Assembly (NCBI RefSeq): GCF_900496995.4
Contig: NC_044008.1
Span: 8,379,276-8,443,275 of the forward strand
Length of the DNA stretch: 64,000 nucleotides
Source of the DNA: Aquila chrysaetos chrysaetos
Lineage: Eukaryota > Chordata > Aves > Accipitriformes > Accipitridae
Direction: 5' to 3'
In this document: positions 53,884 through 64,000 of the stretch, in pieces
Numbering within the stretch: position 1 is the first letter of the stretch
Layout of the letters: every line of letters begins with the position of its first letter
Notes under the pieces: generated by a model
Database searches by the model: none
Seen by the model: only the letters and a program-made list of their open reading frames with translations
What the model was told of the DNA's origin: nothing
Translations under genes and position numbers: made by a program

Positions 53884-54016
53884 GAACACCTGTGGACAGG
53901 CCATCTGAATTAATGGTGACTCAGGAAGTGCCACACATATCTAGATGTCTTGAAGAAGCACATTCATTAGATGAATTCAGTACATCCTATAAAGAAGTAC
54001 TTAACACTAGTAACAT
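53884..54016 (+). CDS. MEIG1: Upstream MEIG1 exon with an in-frame N-terminal extension (candidate)
   Basis: A 133-base exon-like segment lies between an acceptor (tatttttgagcag) and a perfect gtaagt donor at 54017-54022. One frame is open across it: TPVDRPSELMVTQEVPHISR, then CLEEAHSLDEFSTSYKEVLN and TSN. It ends in phase 2 (AT), and the next exon begins with G then eight sense codons (KKSEVSGV) before the usual MEIG1 start at 55906. Splicing therefore keeps the MEIG1 frame. Using ATG 53913 would give a 131-aa protein instead of 88. The 53913 start context (ttaATGg) is weaker than that of 55906 (gtcATGg), so this may simply be an in-frame 5' UTR exon. Confidence 0.5.
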
Positions 54017-55905
54017 GTAAGTTATCATAAGACACTTAAAGTCGTTATAGTTTAGCATTAATTAAGATCTAATGTTATTGCTAATAATATTGACTGTTTA
54101 AAGTCCCAGATTGACAACAGTTCTCATCAATCATTGATGAGCATATAGAGGGCATGAAAAATTCTGTAATGGCTACAAAAGAGCCCTTTACAGCAAGGGA
54201 GAAAAAAAAAAATTATGTTGAGATAGATATCACAAAGACTACACTAAAGATTTAGAATAGGGATATACACTTATCATGTTAATTTGTATGTGACACCTCA
54301 TAAGTGGGTGGGAAAATTATTTTTTCTTTTTCTTTTTTTTTAGTAAATGGTTGCCTTCAATTACAAAATGCTGCAGAGCCTGGAGAAGAATGTTTGGAGT
54401 GCTGAATGCAAGAAATAGTTTAGTGTTGCCAGAAAAGAGCCCTTGTGCATATTTTTACTGATCTTTAATGAAGTGTGTGCAGTAAGAGATGAAAGGCCCT
54501 TTCTTTGTGTGCTAATGGCTCTCATACAGTTAGATGACAGAGATGCAGACTACTCCTATTTCCACATTATGTTAACAATGATTCTTGATAAAATTTTCCC
54601 AAAGATTTGTATGCTGTGGTGAAATATTTTTTTTTTCTCCTTTCCTGCCTTTCTAACAGACTAAGGGCATTTATGCATTTGATAAGATATCAGCATTCAA
54701 CTTTTCAAGCTCTAGGTTGATACAGGAACTTGCTAAGTAAGGAAATTGTACTCTGTGCACAGGATTTGGAGGCAGCATACTACCCGCAGGGAGTGAGACT
54801 GTGTTCATCCTCCCACTACTAAATCCAGAAGCTTTTTCTCCTTTGAAAATACCTTCCTAATTATGAAGCTGACACTCGGTGACATTGCAACACTAGGAAA
54901 GGGTGCATTTCTTATCATATCTGCTAGACAGGATAGTGTTCTGGGTGTTTTGCTTGCTGAAGCAACATGAAGTTCTGTTTTAGTAGCAGAATAAGATACA
55001 CTCAAGAAAGCAAATGCAGTGAAATTCAGGTATAAGGTAGAAGTCAAATGATTCTTATTTTTTGGAAATATAGTTCAAATCCATCCCTGGTGAGTTTCCA
55101 CTGACTTTGCAATTTTTTTTTTGATTGCTTATTTTATTCTTTTTTTTTTTTACAGTTGGAATTTCTTCTTGTCCCAGTTCTGCTCTGTTCAAGTGTAGCA
55201 GTTGATTAACCTATTTACTATTTCTCAGTGGATTGAACAAATGGGTTTTGTGTGAGGAGGAAGACAGCGGCAGTTAGTGCAGATTTTGACTGGGTAAGGG
55301 TAGAATAGGATGAATTTTGGTAGGTTGTGTGCCTTGCCTCCTTATCCAATTTATTTCTTAAGACCTGCTCCACTGCGGCCATATGACTGGCAGTGCATTT
55401 CTCCTTTCCCCTCCTCTCCCATCCTGAGTGTTTGCTGTTCTTCAGTTACAGCCCAGCTCTTCATTTTGTGGTTCCCAGTTTGGTATCCCTTCAGTAAGAA
55501 GACAGGAAAACCTGAAAAACTGCCTGCCCCAGAGGGATAGCAACTGCAAAGATGTGAAATTAAAAAAATTACTGTATTTTAAATTTTTTTTAATGCATCA
55601 ATGTGCACAGATAAATTTTAGGTAGGTTAGGATGAGATGTAGTGGTGTATATAGCAGTATAGATGAGTTGGGTTTGTCTGAGATCAAGTAGTGCATTTAA
55701 TTTGATTCCAACGGCTTATAACGTTTTTCTTTTTCAACCTCAGGCTTTGAGGGGAAGATAATATTGTACTGTCTGTAATTCCTTTATTTTTAAATTTTGT
55801 TCTACCCATTTCTATATGTCCCTAACAAAAAATCACTTGTTTCCATCTTCTCTATTTAATTTTTAAAAATCTCATTTCAGGAAAAAGTCTGAAGTTTCTG
55901 GAGTC

Positions 55906-58231
55906 ATGGCTAAAGCTGACATCAAACCAAAATCTATACATCATGCCAAAAAATGGTCAGATGATGTAGAGAACTTATACAGATTTCAGCAAGCTGGATA
56001 CAGAGACGAGTTTGAATATAAACAAGTAAACCAAGTTGACATGGTAAGATTTAGAATGCTGAAAGGGTTGTTACTTTAAACTTCTGTCTTATGTTAAACT
56101 ATTAAATAAAAATAGAGGTGCCACTTATTTCCTTTCATTTAGGCTAGTTTCTGACACACTTTTTTTCTCCCAGGTCTGACTTGAATTCTTAAGCTATTAT
56201 TAACTGTGCAGAATAACTTCTTTCACAGAAGTGAAACAGAAACACTACGCAGCCTGTGTTTTTTTCCCCCTCTCTTATGCATTTAGAAGCATTATAGATT
56301 TCTTTGAATAGATGTAGCTGCTGTCTAAAAGCATAATTCAGTTTTGAGGAAAGGATTATTTCAAAGTGAGCTCTCTGTGAAGTTTCCCCATAACTCTGCC
56401 AATAGACCTGATAGGAAACTTGTTCGTTATCCAGGGAGTCAGTCCTGTGTCATTGCTACCGACTTCAGTTTTACAGTTGAATTGTGTGGTAACATAATCA
56501 GACTTTGTGCACACTCAAAACTTGGCTTCTATTGAAACTGTCCACAATAGAAACATTTGATGCCAGCTGTGGTAAAGGGAGTTGTGACACAGGCTTTTAT
56601 CAACTGAGAACATCAATGATGTGGTCCTCTGCTCACTACAGTTGGTGGCAATGCCCCCTAGCACATCAGATGAGCTCATGAATAATGTCCTGATATTCAG
56701 TGGCTACTTGAGATTCAAAATAGCAACCAAGAGGTTAATACAGCAAAGAACATATTATCTTTATCAGAGCTCTGTAATTTATCTTCCAAAGCAGCACACA
56801 CAGTATGAAAAATCCACTTTTAAAAGATCTTAACCTCCTGTGCACATAAGAAAGAGCAGAATGTTCCTAGGAAAGTCACTCCTTGTCCAGTTATCTCAAA
56901 GCGTAGCAAAACGTTGATGTGCATAATAAGATGCAGTTTATTATTTTGTTGTGGGCTTGGATACCACTGTAAAGGCTGTGGTGTAAATTCCTTTTAACTG
57001 TGAGAAAGGAATTCCCGTAATTAGTGTGGTAGGATCAGTCTGTTTTAGATTTATAGCAGGGCATAACCATAGACAGTTAAACCCTGATAAAAGTTAAAGA
57101 ACACCTTACTCAATGTAAAATCAGCGTGCATTCTGTTCAAACTTGCCAGGAGCCAGCAGTGATTCTCTTTCAACTTACACATTTTGAAATGTCTTGTTTA
57201 CTCCATATTATATTTCCCTAATGCAGTTATTATTAATGATACAATTACAATGTAGGTGGAATAAATATTAAGGCTGTTATGTTTAGACAGAGAATGCAAA
57301 TAACTCAGCTATATGCCTAAAGTAATAAGGTAAGTGATAAAACTACCACTTCTGGGACTCTCCAATTAGAGAATGCTCTAGTTTGACATCCCATTGTCAA
57401 CCCTGCCTGGAAGAGAAATAAGATTCTTACTACCTGATTTTTAAGGTTTGGTTTGGTCAGAAGTAGTCATAGGTGTTCAAGCTGCAGATAGCTACTAGCG
57501 TCATAAAGCTGTTGAACATACAAGAGCTCAAGCCTTTAGTTTAAAGCTTCATGTTGTGGAACACTGAGGAGCACTAGGATGGTGTTGGTTTCCTGCAGGA
57601 CTGATCCTGCTGTCTTTGAGACTATGATAGATATAGCTCACTTCACTTTTATGAAATTGCTAATGAAAACCACATTTTTCATGGTCAGAAGGATCCTGAA
57701 GAAACCTTTAAGTGTGTGTCAGTCCTACAGAAGTGGAACCTTTCAACCTCTCAGACTACTGAATAACTGAATAGCATCAATGTTTTATTCCTAAATGAGG
57801 TATTTTAAAACCTTTGATAAGTCCACTTTTTAAATTACTCTAGTCTATCAAATATTCTTAGATCCTTATTTCTAGACTTTTCTGATCACATAATTCTTTA
57901 TACTAGACCAGAAAACTGGTTTCTGACATCTTGTTCTTAATGTTTTTTTAAAAGTTAAGTAAATTAATAGCGAAGTAGTGTTTAGATGCAAATGAGGTTT
58001 TCCCATGGAAGTATACCCTATATTCTTTGCAATACAATGCACAAACGTCATTTAATGTGAGCATGTTCAGGTGATTGTATGTCATTTTTATTCTATTTGT
58101 AGGTAGAGTGTTGGCCAGAAACTGGGTTTGTTAAGAAACTTCAGAGAAGGGACAATACGTTCTATTATTATGATAAGCAAAGAGAATGCGAAGACGAAGA
58201 AGTCCATAAAGTGAAAGTTTATGTATATTAG
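55906..58231 (+). CDS. MEIG1: Meiosis expressed gene 1 homologue (MEIG1)
   Basis: Two coding exons, 55906-56043 and 58103-58231, encode 88 aa, the same length as human MEIG1. The protein begins [20 protein letters not shown] and continues [20 protein letters not shown], then [20 protein letters not shown] in the second exon, closely matching human. The family is a small single-domain protein that binds PACRG at the manchette of elongating spermatids and is needed for sperm tail and head formation in mouse. The start at 55906 has a strong context, but the frame stays open upstream through exon 53884-54016. It shares a divergent promoter with DCLRE1C. Confidence 0.95.
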
Positions 58232-58471
58232 TTTTGTTATTGTTCTAATTTGTTTGTGTTTTTTTATAAATCTGTTTGTTAGCATCTGTAAGCAAATGAG
58301 ATTGTATAATCTGACTTACCTTAAGTATCGATGTCATTCTTGGATAGAAGGAGGAATACTGGAAATGTAGAGAAGCCTGGAACTATAGACATAGGAATTT
58401 CATTTTTTTCCTGCTATAACCAAAAGTCTTATTATCCCTTATTTTCCTAGTTACAAATGTTTTGACATAAA

Positions 58472-58477
58472 AATAAA
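58472..58477 (+). terminator. MEIG1: MEIG1 poly(A) signal AATAAA
   Basis: AATAAA lies 241 bases after the MEIG1 stop codon, in an A-rich stretch. Confidence 0.6.
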
Positions 58478-59155
58478 AAGCTGGTAAATGGGCATCATAT
58501 ATTTGGTTTGACTGTGTGTAAAGTCCATCATAAGTACAAGCACCAATCTTTACTCAAAATACTGGCTAATGTCAGCCATGGTCTCTTGGTGTAGCTAAGG
58601 GTTATGAGACTACAAAGGGCCAAAGTAAGGCCAAAATGCTAACTGAAGTTCCCTTGGAGAATAGCAAGAATAACAAGCAAATAATTTAGTGAAGGACACT
58701 GAATGATCAAGTAGCAAGGACCAGTGCTAAGCTGCAGATTTGAAAAATGGTTATTGTGATAGAAACAGTCACAACAAAAATGTCTTTCTGAGCAATAGGT
58801 AAGGTATCCCCAACGTATTTTTGTCAGGTGCAAGTATTAACTACTTGAGGAGGAAGTATTAATTGACTTGGTAGCATATGCCTTTTTATGGAGGGGCGGA
58901 AAAAAAGATTGTGGATTTACATACGGTGAAGTCACTACAAAACTGCAGAGAGAACATGAAATCCATACTATGTAATATTTAACGTTAGGTAACTTACATG
59001 GATGATACGCGGGATTTCTGGGCAGAATTCATCTCATCTAACTTCAAATGTCACATTGTCAGCATCTACACCTGATCTTGTCATTTGGACACCCTTTGTT
59101 CTGAATGGAGAAAAGCTGGCTCTTCTGGGCACAATTAATTTCTTCTAAATGTAGG

Positions 59156-59735
59156 TGTCGTGGTTTAACCCCAGCCAGCAACTAAGCACCACGCAGCCGC
59201 TCACTCACTCCCCCCCCACCCAGTGGGATGGGGGAGAAAATCGGGAAAAAGAAGCAAAACCCACGGGTTGAGATAAGAACAGTTTAATAGAACAGAAAAG
59301 AAGAAATGAATAATGATAATGATAACACTAATAAAATGACAACAGCAATAATGAAAGGATTGGAATGTACAAATGATGCGCAGTGCAACTGCTCACCACC
59401 CACCGACCGGCACCCAGCTAGTCCCCCAGCGGCGATCCCCCGCCCCCCCCTTCCCAGTTCCTATACTGGATGGGACGTCCCATGGTATGGAATACCCTGT
59501 TGGCCAGTTTGGGTCAGCTGCCCTGGCTGTGTCCTGTGCCAACTTCTTGTGCCCCTCCAGCTTTCTCGCTGGCTGGGCATGAGAAGCTGAAAAATCCTTG
59601 ACATTAGTCTAAACACTACTAGCAGCAGCTGAAAACATCAGTGTTATCAACATTCTTCACATACTGAACTCAAAACATAGCACCGTACCAGCTACTAGGA
59701 AGACAGTTAACTCTATCCCAGCTGAAACCAGGACA
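59156..59735 (+). mobile_element. Solo LTR of an endogenous retrovirus (short family), downstream of MEIG1
   Basis: The element runs from TGTCGTGGTTTAACCCCAGC to AGCTGAAACCAGGACA with a perfect 5-bp duplication GTAGG (59151-59155 and 59736-59740). It has the same structure and length as 44536-45118. No viral genes are present. Intact ends suggest a moderately young insertion. Confidence 0.9.
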
Positions 59736-61512
59736 GTAGGTGTGTAACATTTGCTTTGAACACGTTGCTGTGACATCAGCTCTGCAGAAGCTGTCCACAT
59801 GACTGCTACTCTGAGGCACTCGGGAAACGTGAGGTACCATGCTTACCTTCACTCATTAGGGAATTTGAATAAAACATTTTAAGATGCCAAAACTCTAGAT
59901 AATTGACCAGTAGAACAGATTATTGTTATGTAAACCAGTAGGTGTGTTCATGGTAGTTACAGAAAAAATATTACTAATATCTCCTGTCTCTAGACTGTAA
60001 ACCAAGGGATATCTAAACTAAGTTTTAGGCATGGATTAAGAGTGTACATTTGGCCATCTGTCTTACAGATATTCTTCCTTCATTTGAACCTAAGATGGTG
60101 GCCAACTCAAGATGTGAAATAGAGGATTTACAGCTCCAAGTCAAAATAAGTAGTATGGGTGCAATATTCAAAAGATCTCATTGACAATAGGTGACGATGA
60201 TCTAGTCACCTTATTTAGACTGCTTGGAAATTTTTAGCTTGAATTTGTATGAGCTCTGTTAGAGAAATGACTGAAAGGTACTCAGAAGAAACTGTGAAAC
60301 TTTTTTATTCCAGGAAGGTCTTAATGGTGTATAAATAGAGAGTTACTGCAATGACAGAAATAAAGCATTGCTACAATAAATTTCACTTCAGATTTTCATT
60401 ATGATTTCTTTTTTATTTGGATTGCTCTGGATGTACTTTTTAAGAGACAACTTTTTGCATACTTTGCAATCCAACAGTGGGAACAGAACAATTATCAGGA
60501 TAACCCATCTATTTTGTCATTTTAAGATAGTGGATCTCACTTTGTTAACTTCATAGTTTCCTAAAAAAGAAATCTTGCAGTGGACATGAAAAAAGCCTTA
60601 AAAAAATTCACAAACATAGATGTGTTGTATAGCCAACTCAAATTTATTGACAGAAATTATTGCTATCAGCACACACAGAATAAGTGAGAATGTTTGGTAC
60701 AGCCATTTTCTCAGTCTATAGAAAAAGACATAGTTGGGCACTCAAGAACAGGAATTAAAACTGCAGGTAACTTTTTTTTAAAGAAAGACTTTTAAAAATT
60801 GAAAGAAATGTAAAAGATTATTCTGAGCGTCCCTTATTTTACCTGACTACACCTCATTGTTTTTGCAATACTGCTGGATGCTTTCTCTCTTCTATTATGT
60901 TTTAAAACAATGAGTGTGCATTTCATACCGCCCATGGAGATTTCTTTTCATTTCAAACAGGTAGCATGGGAATTCATGTTCCACTTCTGAAATGCTGCTT
61001 TTGTATGAGTTGGCAGATTCTTCTCACTTTGAGAGAGTGAATTACCTAGATTTTACTACTTACATTTTTCAGCGTTGTCAGTGTTCTAAAAGGTTGAATC
61101 TCACTGTAATATTTAAAAGATTAATGGGATGAAAAGGAAAGATAAGCCTTGTAATTAGTGCCGGAGACCAGTTTACAGACATAGTCTTTGTCAGCCCTAA
61201 TGCTGTATTTGGAAGTTTGCTCACTTCATTAGCCAAACAGCAGGTTTTGTATTGATAGTGATTTTCAGCTATAATTGTCCTTTGACATCCAGTTTGTATC
61301 CATATTTCACTCCAGTTCATGCTAAACTTAAGGTTACATAAAACCACTCTCTTTTTTTAAAGACCGTATCTGTGTGATGGCCTTAGCTATGAAGCTAAAT
61401 GGGTTCCTCTCTTTAAAAAGAAACAGGTACAGGGGTTCTTGCCTGAGTTCAAGTTTGTCTGTGATCAGTAGATAACATTAATCTAGTATAAGGATGTTTT
61501 CTTGAGTTCATT

Positions 61513-62350
61513 CTTAGAATCATAGAATGGTTTGCATTGGAAGGGACCTTAAAGACCATCTAGTCCCAACCCCCCTGCCATGGGCAGGGACACCTTCCAC
61601 CAGACCAGGTTGCTCAAAGCCCCGTCCGACCTGGCCTTGAACACTGCCAGGGATGGGGCAGCCACAGCCTCTCTGGGCAACCTGTGCCAGTGCCTCACCA
61701 CCCTCACAGTGAAGAACTTCTTTACATCTAATCTAAATCTCCCCTCTTTCAGTTTAAAGCCATTACCCCTTGCCCTATCGCTACATGCCCTTGTAAAAAG
61801 TCCCTCTCCAGCTTTCTTGTAGGCCCACTTTAGGTACTGGAAGGCTGCAGTAAGGTCTCCCTGGAGCCTTCTCTCCTCCAGGCTGAACAACCCCAACTCT
61901 CTCAGCCTGTCCTCATAGCAGAGGTGCTCCAGCCCTCTGATCATTCTTGTGCCCCTCCTCTGGACCCGCTCCAACAGGTCCATGTCTTTCCTTGCTGAGG
62001 ACCCCAGAGCTGGACGCAGTACTGCAGGGGGGTCTCACCAGAGGGGAGCAGAGGGGCAGAATCACCTCCCTCGACCTGCTGGTCACGCTTCTTCTGATGC
62101 AGCCCAGGGTACAGTTGGCTTTCTGGGCTGCGAGCACACATTACTGGCTCATACTCAGTTTTTCATCCACTAATACCCCCAAGTCCTTCTCCTCAGGGCT
62201 GCTCTCAATCCACTCATCGCCCAGCCTGCATCCAGATTTGGGATTGCCCCGAGGCACGTGCAGGACCTTGCACTTGGCCTTGTGGAACCTCATGAGGCTC
62301 ACACGGTCCCACTCCTCCAGCCCGTCAAAGTTCTCCCTGAAGTGGCTTTG
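61513..62350 (-). mobile_element. CR1 LINE, 5'-truncated, intergenic
   Basis: The plus strand begins with the reverse complement of the CR1 3' end (agaatcatagaatggtttgc, ttggaagggacc). The minus strand encodes the ORF2 C-terminus (MIRGLEHLCYEDRLRELGLF; GFKLKEGRFRL; VRVVRHWHRLPREAV) in an open frame at 61549-61983, with a frame break upstream. The 5' border near 62350 is approximate. Confidence 0.92.
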
Positions 62351-64000
62351 GTATTCAGCTGCGCTTGTTGAGCATGAAGCTGATACTTGAATAGTAGCAA
62401 GTTTTCCTCTGCTACCGTTACGCCGGATGTATCTCTTTCAGTCAAAAAAGCTGTCAAAAGAATGTACTGTGTCAGTATTTTCTCTTATTTGATAAATCTG
62501 TAACTGAAATGTCTGTCACCTCAGTTTTAAGCATGTTCAAAACTGTTAGCTTGCTTCTGTCTTAATTTAAGGTCTGTAAGTTGTGAAAAAGTATTGGAAG
62601 TAAGCAATCTGGGGAAACTGTGCTTCATTTTGGGGGTGACACAACAATTCATATCAAGATAAATAACATTTCTGAACGCCATTACAAAAACTTTTTTTAC
62701 TGAACTTTAGTAACTTTAAAGAGATAGAGATAAAATCACATCTCTCCATTTTATTGCCTAGAGATGAAAATATGTGCTATTTTGGTGATTTGAGTCTTAA
62801 TAAAACATAATTCTGTGAAAATACTTTCCAAGGTACTTTTATTATCTGTTGGTATTCCTCTTATCAGGGAATACCGTAATGCTTTCAATGACCATTTGCA
62901 GCAGCTCAGCAAATGGATGATGGCAAGGCTTCCTGTTAGCAAGTGCTTACCAGCCACCCAAGTCTGATGTACTTCCTCTAATTCTAATTCACTTCATGGC
63001 GTTGTACAAGACAAGAATAAATGCTTTCTGTGCCTGTTGAAGCTCATAAAAGGAGGTGAAACAAACTTTTCCAAGACCTACTTTTCAGGCTTTGTGTTTG
63101 ACAGCTACAAGTGAAATGGGAAGGGTGCAACCTCTCTGAATTCATCCAGTTACACTGGGGAAATAAAAGCTGCATTTGTGTGTTCTAGGCAGGTTTTCTA
63201 TGTTTTCAGCCTTTACTTGAATTCATTATGGAACAGTATTGTCTGAAAGTGAAACTATGGTTATTTGGTTGCTGTGCAGTCACAGCAGCTCAAAGCACCG
63301 CACAGAAGGATGGTACAAGCGTTTTAATTGTCACTTTGGTACTCGAGTGGACAGTTGTCTTTCCAGCTCTGAAGACAGTTGAACCTCAACCTTTTGGTTT
63401 TCAAATACGGTTCCCTTGCTTCAAGGTGTTGAAAATGATTGACTGGCTTCAAATTTGTTAAAGGCAACTTTCTAACTCAAACAGCTGTTGATGCCGCTGT
63501 TCCTCCCGTTGTCTGATACAAGTGAAGTCTGTCTGAAAGCAGCTTGAATGGAGCTGCCTTACCGTCTTTGCAGGTTCTCTCCTATTACCCCAGTTCCACT
63601 GGGTTTATATTTATTTGTAGGCGCTGCTTTCTTAGTAGCCTGCCTGTGCTGAGTGCCTCTTGGCAAGTTGTAATTACTTAATAAAACACATTTTCCTTCT
63701 TGTTGCAGTTGAGGCTTTGCATTTACTTCAAGTCTGAAGCCCAGCACACTCGCAAATGGTATTCTGGGAGGGTGACTGGTGAATGTCTGTCTACTGTCAG
63801 GAGAGTTCCAGGTTGGCTCCAAAAAACCCCTGCAACGTAACTTTGAGCAAACATCACTATTTTTATGGATACTCTGTTCAGCCAGTGTATTTACACATCT
63901 CGGTGTTGGGATAGAGTATCTTTGCTGGTTGGTGCTTTTGTGGCCCTTTTTTCCCTCAGTGCTCTCCCATATTCTCTGCCTTTGCAGGCACCCCACGCTC

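Larger units (their letters stand above)
58480..64000. other. Intergenic region downstream of MEIG1
   Basis: Apart from the solo LTR (59156-59735) and the CR1 (about 61513-62350), I find nothing coding. In human the next gene is OLAH, but none of its motifs is readable up to 64000. Confidence 0.5.

Noticed and set aside
63711-63835. Exon-like segment after ttgttgcag, considered as an OLAH exon
   Set aside because: The translation (LRLCIYFKSEAQHTRKWYSG) does not resemble OLAH, and no good donor follows.

Overview
The window is vertebrate nuclear DNA, almost certainly from a bird and probably a neoavian. Genes are split by GT-AG introns. The dominant repeats are 5'-truncated CR1 LINEs and solo retroviral LTRs flanked by 5-bp target-site duplications. 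The encoded proteins match the block HSPA14 - SUV39H2 - DCLRE1C - MEIG1 (human 10p13) in gene order and orientation.

Layout: (1) 1-3.4 kb holds the last exons of an unidentified plus-strand gene. (2) 5.4-19.6 kb is HSPA14 (plus, 14 coding exons, 505 aa) behind a GC-rich promoter with four inverted CCAAT boxes. (3) 21.1-29.2 kb is SUV39H2 (plus, 6 coding exons, 407 aa) in a CpG-rich promoter, with a 3' UTR to about 31.7 kb. (4) 34.1-51.2 kb is DCLRE1C/Artemis (minus, 14 coding exons, 717 aa). All catalytic and zinc-binding residues fall at the same positions as in human Artemis. (5) MEIG1 (plus) starts head-to-head with DCLRE1C near 51.4 kb and ends at 58.2 kb (88-aa core, identical in length to human). 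An upstream exon is spliced in frame and could extend it to 131 aa. (6) 58.5-64 kb is intergenic, with one solo LTR and one CR1.

The four genes do not form one pathway. HSPA14 is a ribosome-associated Hsp70. SUV39H2 writes H3K9me3. DCLRE1C opens V(D)J hairpins and trims DNA ends. MEIG1 works in sperm formation. The clearest regulatory unit is the shared DCLRE1C/MEIG1 promoter, which carries a palindromic RFX X-box.

Six well-bounded solo LTRs (one family about 0.94-1.2 kb, one about 0.58 kb, one 0.55 kb), one less certain LTR, and several CR1 copies sit in introns or intergenic DNA. A tRNA-Leu-like head joined to a CR1 3' end in SUV39H2 intron 5 looks like a composite SINE. The most novel items are the MEIG1 N-terminal extension, this composite SINE, the unidentified first gene, and the absence of a recognisable CDNF next to HSPA14.
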